From Mucilaginibacter tolerans (lineage in GTDB: Bacteria; Bacteroidota; Bacteroidia; Sphingobacteriales; Sphingobacteriaceae), in assembly GCF_030519375.1 (NCBI RefSeq), contig NZ_JAUMKB010000003.1, forward strand, positions 310,001 through 374,000: a DNA stretch of 64,000 nt, written 5' to 3'. The notes under the pieces are model-generated. The model was not told the origin of the DNA. It did no database searches and worked only from the letters and a program-made list of their open reading frames with translations. Position numbers and translations under genes: made by a program. Positions 9,062-18,062 of the stretch are shown here, one piece after another. Each line of letters opens with the position of its first letter. The first letter of the stretch is position 1.

Positions 9062-9973
9062 ATGACACGGTTACGGTTTCTTGTTATCCTGCTTATTCCT
9101 TTATTGTGTTTTTCCTGCAAAAAGTTCAGGCGCCCGGGGTTACCATTTGGCGATTTTAAAGGCACGCATTTTACAGAAGTACAACGTATTTACACTAATG
9201 GATTAAAGTTTGATAAACAAGGTTATCAGTTAGAACCCTCGTGGAGGCTGTTTTTCGTATCCGACGATTCGGTGAACGTTTACAGCCCGAAAACGAAAAG
9301 GTATTATGGCTTTCATGTTTATTTCGATCACGACTCTACCTTTAATATGGTTGACGCCTGGTTTAAACTGAGGAAATTGGCCCCCGATAGTATGATATTA
9401 CAAGCGCTACGGGTTGAAAATAAAATCATTAAAGATCACGACGAAGGCTCAAAAGTACTTCTTACATTTTACTCCGATCGATACATTAAATCCCACGACT
9501 CAAGGAAGATTATGGCAATGGGATTACCTTGCAAGAAAGACTCTGCATTTGTCAAATTGCGCTCTAAACAGGTAAACACTCAACCCGACAGCACTTTTTC
9601 GGCGCGGGAACCCGTCGTCCTTAAAAGCAAAACTCCATTAGTAAAAGTAGAGAAGGTGAAAAATGAATCCACACCTATTAATGAAGCCGATGCTGCTGAT
9701 GACTACCTTGCGCCTGAATACAATATTACCATTCATAAGACCTATGAGGGGTTTAACTACATTATGTATGTTTATGTAGATGAGAGGGGGAAAATGACCT
9801 TCCGCAATTCAGTGGTCCCGCTTATGCCTGAATTTAAAGCCAGTTATGAGCAGGTAATGCGCGGCATTGTAGACGGGTATCTGATGCATTACCTGGATAT
9901 AACCCCTGGTAAGACCTTGGGTATTTCTCATAGCACTTGTATTCTCTTAAATGTTGCGGGTAAATTAGAGTAA
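9062..9973 (+). CDS. Putative lipoprotein of unknown function
   Basis: 303 residues beginning with a type II signal peptide (LLIPLLCFSC, lipid-attached cysteine near residue 19). The mature part is charged, with no domain I recognise; a Ser/Thr/Glu-rich linker lies around 190-220 and a hydrophobic IMYVYVDERGKMTFRN strand near 240-255. It is divergent from the DUF4350 gene (69 bp between starts) and ends 1 bp before the convergent receiver gene. Confidence 0.7.
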   Translation: MTRLRFLVILLIPLLCFSCKKFRRPGLPFGDFKGTHFTEVQRIYTNGLKFDKQGYQLEPSWRLFFVSDDSVNVYSPKTKRYYGFHVYFDHDSTFNMVDAWFKLRKLAPDSMILQALRVENKIIKDHDEGSKVLLTFYSDRYIKSHDSRKIMAMGLPCKKDSAFVKLRSKQVNTQPDSTFSAREPVVLKSKTPLVKVEKVKNESTPINEADAADDYLAPEYNITIHKTYEGFNYIMYVYVDERGKMTFRNSVVPLMPEFKASYEQVMRGIVDGYLMHYLDITPGKTLGISHSTCILLNVAGKLE

Positions 9974-9974
9974 T

Positions 9975-10406
9975 TCAATTAGTAGCCTCCAACATAGGGA
10001 ACCGGCGCGCATTACCTTGCTTTTTGTTGATCAGATCAATGATCATTTCCTTTGTAACCGGCTTCAGCATAAAGGCTTTTACAAACCAATATTTCCGGGC
10101 ACGTTCCACATCTGCTGCGAATTTGCTTGCCGATAGTATGTATATCTCAAGTGGTTTCGGAAAAGTAGGGTATAACCATTTAATCTTGTCAAGGAAGTCC
10201 CAAACATTCATACCGGGATTATATAGATCCAGCACGATCATATCCGGCATGTTTTTAGCATTCAAACTACGGCTTGATAGCAGGCTTAAAACGCCAATAC
10301 TACTATCGGTGCACCTTACTTCGCATGAAGTGCCGTAGCGCGATAATACTTTTCTCAAAATAAATTGGTCTAAGGGGCAGGTTTCGATGTAAGTCAGCTT
10401 GCTCAT
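9975..10406 (-). CDS. Stand-alone receiver-like protein with altered acidic pocket
   Basis: 143 residues from the internal ATG at 10406; the open frame extends to 10454 but the beta-1 strand begins right after the chosen start. Receiver landmarks: phospho-acceptor Asp in MIVLDLYNPGMN, Ser in IYILSAS, Lys in FMLKPV. The two acidic residues of beta-1 that bind magnesium, usually DD, are replaced by ET in YIETCPLDQF. The rest of that segment resembles ordinary Bacteroidota receivers (DDDPxDQFILRK). No output domain. It may be a phosphate sink, partner-binding module or weakly phosphorylated receiver. Confidence 0.75.
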   Translation of the reverse strand: MSKLTYIETCPLDQFILRKVLSRYGTSCEVRCTDSSIGVLSLLSSRSLNAKNMPDMIVLDLYNPGMNVWDFLDKIKWLYPTFPKPLEIYILSASKFAADVERARKYWFVKAFMLKPVTKEMIIDLINKKQGNARRFPMLEATN

Positions 10407-10618
10407 AATGGTATGGGTTAATGAATAACCAAAATTATATCCCCATTCCGGCATTGATGTTAGTGTTATTACGGTATTGCTTGCGTAGTTTTACGGATTT
10501 GACGAAGGCTTTTTCACCTCTCTTTTGAATGAAAGGCCCGGCACTGCGATGCCTTCCACTAATTTAGCGGAAAGAGTAAAGTCATTTTTGATAACTTTGC
10601 GGCCTTATATTATTCGTC

Positions 10619-11281
10619 ATGCCGTTAAAAAAAATCGTTCTGTATTTTGCTCTGCTAACCTCATTACTTTATTCATGCAGCCATAAAAAAGTATTGGAAG
10701 GATCAATCACTTATAATCTGCAGTATCAGCTGCCGGATAGTTTGAAAAGATACCTGATCTATCTTCCCAAAACGGCCAAAGTTTATTTCAAAGGCGATTC
10801 GGCAGTAAGCGTACAGCAAATGAATGATGAATCGACTACGATCATCACCCACAAGCCTACCAACTTCATGCGGGTTTTATTGGCTTCGCGCGATAAAAAA
10901 ATTGTTATCGACTACAGCAAGGCAGACCAACAAGAAGAATCGCCCGCAAAGCTGGGTTATAGTTATGTGGCCAGTGTGGATACCCAAACAATCGCCCACT
11001 ATAAAGCGTTAAAATATGTGTTGACTAACAAAGTGACAGGTGAGACGGATGAGGCATGGTTTACTAAAGAAGTACATCTTATTCCAAATTCCCTAACCAT
11101 GACTCTTGATACCGCTAAAGGCTTCCCGCTGTCGTTTACCTCCAGCACCAATGGCTTATTAACCAAGACCACTGTAAAAGAGATCAAATTTGAGCCGGTA
11201 CCGGCAGGCATCTTCGCTACCCCTGCAGGATATGAAAAATTGACACCAAAACAACTACGGGAAATGCCTGTGGAGAACTAA
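10619..11281 (+). CDS. Putative lipoprotein, GLPGLI/DUF4412-like
   Basis: 220 residues with a lipoprotein signal peptide (LLTSLLYSC, cysteine about residue 20). The mature protein begins KKVLEGSITYNLQY and continues as an all-beta domain with a KVYFKGDSAVSVQQ strand and a late FPLSFTSS region, a pattern seen in GLPGLI and DUF4412 proteins of Bacteroidota that probably bind lipophilic ligands or sit at the outer membrane. No catalytic motif. Single transcription unit followed by a small convergent gene. Confidence 0.7.
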   Translation: MPLKKIVLYFALLTSLLYSCSHKKVLEGSITYNLQYQLPDSLKRYLIYLPKTAKVYFKGDSAVSVQQMNDESTTIITHKPTNFMRVLLASRDKKIVIDYSKADQQEESPAKLGYSYVASVDTQTIAHYKALKYVLTNKVTGETDEAWFTKEVHLIPNSLTMTLDTAKGFPLSFTSSTNGLLTKTTVKEIKFEPVPAGIFATPAGYEKLTPKQLREMPVEN

Positions 11282-11307
11282 CAGAAACACTACAGAACCT
11301 TAGCAAA

Positions 11308-11451
11308 TCAGCGTCTTTGCGATAGGATAGACATAGCCATTCCTACCGCAACACCAATGGCTACACCTATAGCCACATTTTTCATTGCGACGCCGATACC
11401 GGCACCGATAGCAACACCCAAGGGTAAAAGGTATAATGAACGTCTTCTCAT
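11308..11451 (-). CDS. 47-residue glycine-zipper membrane protein
   Basis: A complete frame from ATG 11451 to TGA 11308 encodes a basic N terminus (MRRRS), one or two hydrophobic segments built of repeated GVAIGAGIGVAM / IGVAIGVAVGMAM, and a basic end (SQRR). Small residues every third or fourth position form glycine zippers, which favour helix packing. It lies between a convergent lipoprotein gene and 32 bp downstream of the AraC gene's 3' end on the same strand... its own start is 32 bp from that stop (11484), so it may be co-transcribed with AraC. Function unknown; a small stress or toxin-like peptide or membrane stabiliser are options. Confidence 0.55.
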   Translation of the reverse strand: MRRRSLYLLPLGVAIGAGIGVAMKNVAIGVAIGVAVGMAMSILSQRR

Positions 11452-11483
11452 TGAGTAAAAAGATAAAGGATTAATTAAACACT

Positions 11484-12383
11484 TCAGGCTGTAAACCGGT
11501 CCACACTTTCCTCTTCAAATTCGCGCATAAAATTTTTGCGGTAGTTAAGCGGGCTTTGGTGCATCTTATGCTTAAACATTTTATAAAAATGCGACACATC
11601 ACCAAATCCGCTGTCGAATGATATTTGTGATATTGGCTTATCTGTTTGCACCAACTGTTGTGTAGCGTAGTTCAGCCGGTATTCGATCACGGTTTCCATA
11701 AAGGTTTTCCGCGTGATCTTTTTAAAATATTTGCAGAATGCATTCGGCGTCATGTGGGCAATGCAGGAAGCCTGGTCGAGCGAAATATCGCCCCTGAAGT
11801 TTTCTACCAGGTAGGCAAACACCGGATTGATGCGCTCCTGTTCCGCACGCGATTGCTCCGCTATACTCCGGTGTTGATCCAACAACTTATACTCGGTTGA
11901 AAATGCCAGTCGTTGTAATATCTCAAGCAGTTGGATCAACATTTTGAAATTATTCTTTTCATGTGACAAGTGTGTCAAACCACGATTTATAACAGTACGG
12001 GTAGTACCATTAAAGCAAACACCGCTGGCGCTTGCCTGGAGGAGCTTTTTAATCCCTAGCAGTTCATCTTTATTCAAAAAATCATCGCCTAAGAAATTGC
12101 CACTAAACTGGATGACAATTGCCCGTGCTTCTTCGTGGCTCGTGCCGTCAGCTTCCAATTTCCAGCAGTGTGGCAAACTGGCACCAAGCAGAACAAGGTC
12201 ACCGCTTGAAAAATTTTCCATGTGGCTGCCTACATACCGTTTGCCATGGCCATGCACAATATAGGTGAGTTCGTATTCTTCGTGAAAATGGTAAGGGGCA
12301 TCAAACCCTGTTTTTCCGAAAGTCCGGATCAGGAACGAATGCCCGCTAGAAGGCTGAAGCACTTCGTAAGAAGCTTTGATCAT
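11484..12383 (-). CDS. AraC family regulator with N-terminal cupin
   Basis: 299 residues. The N-terminal third is a cupin sensor (PYHFHEEYELTYIVHGHGKRYVG, about 31-52), and the C-terminal 100 residues hold two AraC HTH motifs (ISLDQASCIAHMTPNAFCKYF and ISQISFDSGFGDVSHFYKMFKH). These regulators usually sense a small carbohydrate-like ligand and activate an adjacent gene. The divergent neighbour is a PhyH dioxygenase, 124 bp away, which is the most likely target. Confidence 0.9.
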   Translation of the reverse strand: MIKASYEVLQPSSGHSFLIRTFGKTGFDAPYHFHEEYELTYIVHGHGKRYVGSHMENFSSGDLVLLGASLPHCWKLEADGTSHEEARAIVIQFSGNFLGDDFLNKDELLGIKKLLQASASGVCFNGTTRTVINRGLTHLSHEKNNFKMLIQLLEILQRLAFSTEYKLLDQHRSIAEQSRAEQERINPVFAYLVENFRGDISLDQASCIAHMTPNAFCKYFKKITRKTFMETVIEYRLNYATQQLVQTDKPISQISFDSGFGDVSHFYKMFKHKMHQSPLNYRKNFMREFEEESVDRFTA

Positions 12384-12507
12384 AGGTTATTTTGGGTTAA
12401 TAATTGAGAGAATGCAATATAATGATAATATATGCCATATATCCACCATTGCTGTCATTTTTTTTTGTTTGATGCAGGATTAAATTTGATTATAAACCTC
12501 CATTTCC

Positions 12508-13326
12508 ATGAGCACTATCTCCCAATTACCTAAACTGGATGATCTTCAGCCTGTAAGTCAGGACAATATCACAGAGTTTCAACAAAAAGGGCATACATTG
12601 ATTTGTGGAGTATTGTCTGCCGATGAAATGGCTGTATATCGTCCCATCATAGTAAGCGCCGCTGAAAAATATAATACGGAAAAGCGCAAAATGACCGACA
12701 GGGACACCTATGGTAAAGCTTTTTTACAGATTATGAACCTGTGGCGGTGCGATGAAGAAGTAAAGAAATTTGTTTTGTCGAAACGGCTGGCCAAAATTGC
12801 TGCCGATCTGATGGGCGTTGAGAATGTCCGTATTTATCATGATCAGGCGCTGTTTAAAGAGGCGGGGGGCGGCCCAACTCCCTGGCACCAGGACCAGTAT
12901 TACTGGCCTATCGATACCAACAATACGATTACGCTTTGGATGCCGTTGGTAGACATTGATGTAGATATGGGTATGCTCACCTTTGCCTCAGGTTCCTTTA
13001 AAAATGGCGCTGTATTCGACTTTGAGATTTCAGACGAGTCAGAATCAGCATTCGACGATTACGTGCAAAATCAAAAATTTCCCATTACCCGAGCCCAGGT
13101 GATGAAGGCGGGTGATGCAACTTTTCATCGTGGATTTACCATTCACAATGCACCAGGCAACCAGTCAGACAAGATGCGAGAAGTGATGACGATTATTTAT
13201 GTAGCAGACGGCGCACGGGTATCGGAGCCCAAGCATAGCTGGCAGCGTAATGATCACCAAAAATGGCTAATGGGCAAACCAGTAGGGGAGCTGGTTGATT
13301 CGGAATTGAATCCCAAGGTTTTATAA
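12508..13326 (+). CDS. Phytanoyl-CoA dioxygenase (PhyH) family protein
   Basis: 272 residues, Fe(II)/2-oxoglutarate oxygenase fold. Iron ligands are visible as H127 and D129 in TPWHQDQYYW and the distal His213 in FTIHNAPGN; an arginine for 2-oxoglutarate binding should follow near residue 224. Cytoplasmic, no signal. Substrate cannot be read from sequence; PhyH proteins hydroxylate lipids, amino acids or small metabolites. It is divergent from the AraC gene and convergent with the ergothioneine operon, so it is not part of that operon. Confidence 0.88.
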   Translation: MSTISQLPKLDDLQPVSQDNITEFQQKGHTLICGVLSADEMAVYRPIIVSAAEKYNTEKRKMTDRDTYGKAFLQIMNLWRCDEEVKKFVLSKRLAKIAADLMGVENVRIYHDQALFKEAGGGPTPWHQDQYYWPIDTNNTITLWMPLVDIDVDMGMLTFASGSFKNGAVFDFEISDESESAFDDYVQNQKFPITRAQVMKAGDATFHRGFTIHNAPGNQSDKMREVMTIIYVADGARVSEPKHSWQRNDHQKWLMGKPVGELVDSELNPKVL

Positions 13327-13335
13327 CAATCGCAC

Positions 13336-13349
13336 AGACGCGATGCATC
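13336..13349. repeat. Partial copy of a REP-like palindrome
   Basis: AGACGCGATGCATC is identical to the centre-left part of the perfect 28-bp palindrome at 62157-62184. It lies in the 41-bp gap between two convergent genes (PhyH and egtD), the usual place for REP-type elements. The right arm here has decayed. Confidence 0.45.
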
Positions 13350-13367
13350 ACCTCTCCGCAGCATGTA

Positions 13368-14357
13368 TCACTCCGCCAGCCAAATCGCATCCAGAAACCA
13401 GTTTTTGCTGTCGAAAAATAGCTTTACGGGCCTAAAATCAGCTTTTTCAGCAATCTGACCGGTTTGCAATACGGTAAACTTTTGTGATATTTCCATAAAG
13501 ATATATTCGTCTTTATGGAAATGGATATGTCTGTTTCCTATCGTTACGATCTGGTCTTGCTGGCTTACCAGGTAGCTTTTACAGGCTCCGGTTTCCGGGT
13601 CGTAAGTTGGGTAGTGCTCAAATTTGGTCAGATCAAAATCTCCACCCAGTTCGCGATTGATTCTTGCTAATAAATTCAAATTGAACCTTTTAGTGATGCC
13701 CCCTTTATCATTGTAAGCCGCTAAGACAGTAGCAGGGTTCTTTTTCAGATCAAAGCCAATTAAGGCCATATCCCCCTCATTTAAGTGATTACGCAATTCT
13801 TTACAGAAACCAATTGCATCGGGTACCGGCATATTGCCGATGTTAGAGCCTAAAAACAATATTACCTTCCTTCTATCGGATGCAACAGCAGCCTGTTTAA
13901 GCATATCAAAATACTCACCATTAAGGCCGTGTATTTTTATGCCTGGCAATGTAACCGGCAGAGTAACATTCAGATAGGAAATCACATTATCAGAAATATC
14001 GATCGGCATATAGGTAAAATCCTGTTTTTGTTCCAAAAGATACTTAAGCAGGTAAGACGATTTCATTGCATCGCCAGCACCTAATTCGATCAGGTCAAAA
14101 GGGCTATCATCGGCTACGATGGCTTTACATATCTCGGCAGTTTTAGTCGAAAATATTTCCAGCTCGCAATTGGTTGGATAGTACTCCTGACAATTCATCA
14201 GGTCCTGGAAAAGCTTATCGCCGTTCGCATCATAAAAATATTTTGAGCTCAAGCGCTTGGGGTTCGACCTTAATCCATTGACAACGTCGTCAAAAAACTG
14301 GTCTTTTTTAAGATTTACAGCGTCATTTAAACTTGATTGCAGCATATAAATAGCCAT
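13368..14357 (-). CDS. egtD: L-histidine N-alpha-methyltransferase
   Basis: 329 residues. EgtD makes hercynine (histidine betaine) from histidine with three S-adenosylmethionines, the first step of ergothioneine synthesis. Visible signatures: YFYDANGDKLFQDLMNCQEYYPTNCE (about 40-65), the SAM loop ELGAGD (91-96), FLGSNIGN, and the histidine-site region AYNDKGGITKRFNLNLLARIN with NRELGGDF, as in characterised EgtD/DUF2260 proteins. Length matches the family (about 320). It is the last gene of a five-gene operon, 23 bp after egtB. Confidence 0.92.
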   Translation of the reverse strand: MAIYMLQSSLNDAVNLKKDQFFDDVVNGLRSNPKRLSSKYFYDANGDKLFQDLMNCQEYYPTNCELEIFSTKTAEICKAIVADDSPFDLIELGAGDAMKSSYLLKYLLEQKQDFTYMPIDISDNVISYLNVTLPVTLPGIKIHGLNGEYFDMLKQAAVASDRRKVILFLGSNIGNMPVPDAIGFCKELRNHLNEGDMALIGFDLKKNPATVLAAYNDKGGITKRFNLNLLARINRELGGDFDLTKFEHYPTYDPETGACKSYLVSQQDQIVTIGNRHIHFHKDEYIFMEISQKFTVLQTGQIAEKADFRPVKLFFDSKNWFLDAIWLAE

Positions 14358-14380
14358 GTTTTCAGGTTTTTGTATTATTT

Positions 14381-15535
14381 TTATTTAGCAAGACGTATGC
14401 CAGTAAATTGCCATTGTAAATTTGTCTGAAAGAAATTGCGATATGTGACGCGGCCGTGACCGGGAGAAGTCACTTCAGAAGCACCGCGCAAAACCTGCTG
14501 GTTCACCATGAATTTCCCGTTGTATTCACCTATTGCGCCCGGTGCTTTCACAAAACCAGGATAAGGCAGATAAGCGCTTTCTGTCCACTCCCATCGATAG
14601 CCCCAGTCGAACTTATTGGCAGCCGCCTCCCACTCAAATTCAGTAGGCAACCGCAAACTTTTCCACGCAGCATAGGCATAAGCCTCAAAATAACTGACAT
14701 GAGTCAGGGTATCCTTTGGGTTCAGCAACTGCAGGCCATTATACGTATAATTATACCAGGCACCGTTGATCTGGTGCCAGTACAGCGGCGCTAACACGTG
14801 ATTTTTATTTACCCAATCCCACCCTTCGGCATGCCAGTTCCTGAAGTTCTGATAACCCCCATCGTTAATAAATTCCAGGTATTCCTGGTTGGTAACCAGC
14901 ACCGGGCTTATCTCATAAGCATTCAAATAGACTTTATGCCGGCCCAATTCATTATCAAAGCAAAACCCATCACCCCGGTGCCCGATCTCATAAATGCCCT
15001 CCTCAATTTTTATGAATGATGTGTTTGCTGGTTCGGCAGGTTTGGGTGATATATAGTCTTTAGAATATGCCGGGAACAAAGGGTTATGTCCCAAAATGTA
15101 TTTGATATCGGCGTATAAAAGCTCCTGGTGCTGTTCCTCATGATTGAGGCCGAGTATCATCAATTCCTTTACATCATCGGATATTTCGCCGCACAGAAAT
15201 TTGTCCATTGCTTCATCTACGTATTCGCGATACTGATAGATGTCGGCAACAGTGGGTCTGCTTAAATTTCCACGGTCAGTGCGAATTACCCTTGTGCCGA
15301 CAGTTTCGTAATAGCTATTGAAAACGAAGTTATACTGATCATCAAACTCCTGGTAACCCATAAAATAAGGCTTCAGGATAAAGGTTTCAAAAAACCACGA
15401 GGTGTGCCCCAAATGCCATTTAGGCGGACTCACGTCCGCGATGGGTTGCACAACATAATCTTCCGTTTGCAAGGGGGCGCAAATTTGTTCGGTGCGTTTC
15501 CGTACCTCTTTATATTTGTCAGAAAGTTTTATCAT
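14381..15535 (-). CDS. egtB: Ergothioneine sulfoxide synthase (hercynine oxygenase)
   Basis: 384 residues. EgtB is a non-haem iron enzyme joining hercynine to cysteine or gamma-glutamylcysteine with O2. Domains in order: DinB_2 (about 10-150) with iron ligands in HLGH (H44) and HEEQHQE (H132, H136, the HX3HXE motif), then an FGE-sulfatase/C-type-lectin domain (about 170-384) ending in GRVTYRNFFQTNLQWQFTGIRL. It lacks the fused methyltransferase of OvoA, consistent with a separate egtD next door. Starts with a 4-bp overlap with the permease stop. No egtA, egtC or egtE is in the window, which hints at direct use of cysteine. Confidence 0.92.
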   Translation of the reverse strand: MIKLSDKYKEVRKRTEQICAPLQTEDYVVQPIADVSPPKWHLGHTSWFFETFILKPYFMGYQEFDDQYNFVFNSYYETVGTRVIRTDRGNLSRPTVADIYQYREYVDEAMDKFLCGEISDDVKELMILGLNHEEQHQELLYADIKYILGHNPLFPAYSKDYISPKPAEPANTSFIKIEEGIYEIGHRGDGFCFDNELGRHKVYLNAYEISPVLVTNQEYLEFINDGGYQNFRNWHAEGWDWVNKNHVLAPLYWHQINGAWYNYTYNGLQLLNPKDTLTHVSYFEAYAYAAWKSLRLPTEFEWEAAANKFDWGYRWEWTESAYLPYPGFVKAPGAIGEYNGKFMVNQQVLRGASEVTSPGHGRVTYRNFFQTNLQWQFTGIRLAK

Positions 15536-17106
15536 GGGTTGCTCTCCAAATACCTTTTCAAATCTGAAATTGTTTTAATATTGAGTTGCTTTGCCTGTTT
15601 TTCGCGCATCATCAAAGCATATGCATTGTTAAAGCCAATTGGTTTAAGCCATTTAATACCATACTTTTTCCCAAACTCGCTGGCAACATAGTTATAGGTT
15701 TTATTGTTATCGGCAATTAAAGAATCTATTGCTTTTGATGGTGGTTGAAGAATAGCCAGCAAGCCTGTTCCGGTATATTCAGGATACAGATCAATCTGGT
15801 TATTATTCAAAGCGTCAAAACATATTTTGGTGCCACCAAGCCCAGTTTTGGTGGTTACATCATAATCCGTATAACCTTTTATCAGCATCGTATACATGCT
15901 TGCCAATATGTATTGCTCGCCAAAAATTTTTGAGCCGATACGTACGGTTCCGTTACTGCCATTTCGGAGGGGCTTTAAAAGCCTGTGCGATTTTAAAAAA
16001 TCCTCAGCCACCCTTTCCGGGCTTTGGTGCAAATAATCTGTCCTGTAATTCAGATCAGACATAATAGAATCTGTAATTTTACCTGACAGCAAATTAAGAG
16101 CATTTTCAAGCTCGGGCAATCTTTTCAATGCATCCTGCCGAACAATGGGCGCTGCATAATAAGGCGGGAATATTTTTTTATCATCATCCAAAACGATCAG
16201 ATCATACGCCTTCAACCGCCCGTCTGTTGAGTAACCGCTGATCACATCCAATTGCCTCTCATATGCGGCTTCATACATTACCGCATCGCTAATTACTATA
16301 GGATGAACTTTTAATCCGTACTTGCTTTCCAGCCCCAGATTACCGTCCTGCCTGCCCATAAATTCTGGCGTAAAACCAGCTTTCAGCTTACCACCATAAG
16401 CTGAAGGAATAAAATAGAACGATGCCAGTATTATCAGTAGTAGTGGCAGTGTAGCAGTGGCGGTCTTTATTTTTCTGAAATTGAAATATTGCAATCGCGA
16501 CAGCAAAAAGTCGAATAAAATAGCAAGCAAAGCAGCCGGTATAGCCCCGGCAAGTATCATATTGGTATTGTTAAGGGAAATACCGCCAAAGATGAATTCG
16601 CCTAAACCGCCCGCGGCAATATAAGAGGCCAGCGTCGCTACTCCGACATTGATTACCGTTGCAGTGCGTATTCCTGCCAATATAACCGGCATAGCTAAGG
16701 GTAATTCTACTTTAAACAGAATTTGCCATTTGTTCATTCCCATGGCAAGTGCCGCTTCCTTCACTGCTACATCAACTCCGGTTATTCCTGTATAAGTGTT
16801 ACGGATGATAGGTAAAAGTGCATAAAGTAGCAAAGCAACAATAGCGGGTTTTATACCGATACCCAACAACGGTATCATAAAGCCTAAGAGTGCGATACTA
16901 GGAATAGTCTGTAAAACTCCGGCGGTACCTAATACTATACCCGAAAAATATTTTTTCCGTGTTATCCAGATGCCCAAAGGCAACCCGATCACAACCGCAA
17001 TGATTAGCGAAATAAAAGTCAGGCCAATATGCTGCAGGGTTTGCATCAACAGCTTGTCGCTTTGCTGCCGCATAAACTCCCATAAAGTTTGCTGATGCTC
17101 ATTCAT
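15532..17106 (-). CDS. OpuC/EgtU-like ABC permease fused to a rearranged betaine-binding domain
   Basis: 524 residues. Residues 1-235 form an ABC permease of the glycine-betaine type with six hydrophobic segments, the EAA loop at 118-137 (EAALAMGMNKW) and a last membrane span near 220-236. The remaining 290 residues are an OpuAC-type solute-binding domain, but the segment normally second (EFMGRQDG 248, YSTDGR 292, DDDK 307, FPPY 313) comes first and the normally first segment (IGSK 390, PEYTGTG 442, GFNNAYAL 491, TISDL 512) is at the C terminus. It overlaps the ATPase gene by 8 bp and egtB by 4 bp. Position between egtB and the ATPase makes ergothioneine or hercynine the likely substrate; glycine betaine is the alternative. 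Confidence 0.85.
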   Translation of the reverse strand: MNEHQQTLWEFMRQQSDKLLMQTLQHIGLTFISLIIAVVIGLPLGIWITRKKYFSGIVLGTAGVLQTIPSIALLGFMIPLLGIGIKPAIVALLLYALLPIIRNTYTGITGVDVAVKEAALAMGMNKWQILFKVELPLAMPVILAGIRTATVINVGVATLASYIAAGGLGEFIFGGISLNNTNMILAGAIPAALLAILFDFLLSRLQYFNFRKIKTATATLPLLLIILASFYFIPSAYGGKLKAGFTPEFMGRQDGNLGLESKYGLKVHPIVISDAVMYEAAYERQLDVISGYSTDGRLKAYDLIVLDDDKKIFPPYYAAPIVRQDALKRLPELENALNLLSGKITDSIMSDLNYRTDYLHQSPERVAEDFLKSHRLLKPLRNGSNGTVRIGSKIFGEQYILASMYTMLIKGYTDYDVTTKTGLGGTKICFDALNNNQIDLYPEYTGTGLLAILQPPSKAIDSLIADNNKTYNYVASEFGKKYGIKWLKPIGFNNAYALMMREKQAKQLNIKTISDLKRYLESNP

Positions 17107-18055
17107 GTGCGCGGCCGTTTTGGTATTTATAAAATGCGGTTATCAGCTGCTCAAATCCCACCGACCGTGTTTCATTTTCGTGAGTAATATTCAGATGATC
17201 TGCCTGCTGAGATTTAAAATTCTCCAATCCTGACCAAACCGTTATGTCAGCATTTAAACCAGTATCCCCTGTTTTCTTTGCATGCGGCAGCAAACCCCAG
17301 ATATCTTTGATGCGAACTGCCTTAAACTCCAATTGTAGTCGTTGCTCTTTCAAAAACGATTGAACAAAATGATTGACAGGTTTGAACAGTAAGTCGGCTG
17401 GTGTGCCAATCTGTACGATTTTTCCCTTGTCCATCAGACAGATGCGGTCGCCCAATTCAAAAGCTTCCTGCACATCGTGTGTTACCATGATTATGGTTTT
17501 TCTTTTCAGTTCATCCAAAGCTTTGAATTCAGCATGGATTTTTGAACGGGTAACATTATCCAACGCTCCAAATGGTTCGTCCATCAACAAAACCGGCGGA
17601 TCTGCAACTAACGCCCTCGCTAAACCCACACGTTGTTGCTCGCCACCACTCAGTTCATTCGGATAAGCTTTGAGCTGATCTTTTGACAGGTGAAGCTTCT
17701 CCATCAATTCGGCAACGCGCTTTTCGATACGCTTGCCGTCCCATTTTAATAATTGAGGCACTATCGCAATATTTTCGCCGACGGTGTAGTGTGGGAATAA
17801 ACCATTGTTCTGTAATACGTAGCCAATGCCACGTCTTAAAATTTCCGGAGATTGATCGAAAATGTTTTTACCATCTATGAATACATTACCCGAGGTGGGC
17901 TCGATCAGCCGGTTGATCATTTTCAGCGTAGTAGTCTTCCCGCAACCGCTGGTGCCCAGCAGGATCAGTTTTTCACGATCGCCTACCTCAAACGAGATGC
18001 CATCAACAGCCTTGATGCTGCCAAAATGCTTGCTCAGTTGTTCAACCCTTATCAT
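17099..18055 (-). CDS. ABC transporter ATPase, OpuCA/EgtV-like
   Basis: 318 residues. Walker A GTSGCGKTT (34-42), signature LSGGEQQRVGLARAL, Walker B VLLMDEPFGALD, switch histidine MVTHDVQEAFELGD; the profile is that of osmoprotectant/betaine importers. The C-terminal ~75 residues are not a CBS pair, unlike osmosensing OpuCA, which fits an ergothioneine rather than osmotic role. It energises the permease-binding-protein fusion encoded by the next, overlapping gene. Starts 7 bp after the reductase stop. Confidence 0.9.
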   Translation of the reverse strand: MIRVEQLSKHFGSIKAVDGISFEVGDREKLILLGTSGCGKTTTLKMINRLIEPTSGNVFIDGKNIFDQSPEILRRGIGYVLQNNGLFPHYTVGENIAIVPQLLKWDGKRIEKRVAELMEKLHLSKDQLKAYPNELSGGEQQRVGLARALVADPPVLLMDEPFGALDNVTRSKIHAEFKALDELKRKTIIMVTHDVQEAFELGDRICLMDKGKIVQIGTPADLLFKPVNHFVQSFLKEQRLQLEFKAVRIKDIWGLLPHAKKTGDTGLNADITVWSGLENFKSQQADHLNITHENETRSVGFEQLITAFYKYQNGRAHE

Positions 18056-18062
18056 TGGCTAC

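Noticed and set aside
15532..18055. Plain osmoprotectant importer
   Set aside because: Possible by family, but overlap with egtB and absence of CBS domains on the ATPase make an ergothioneine role more likely; kept as an alternative.
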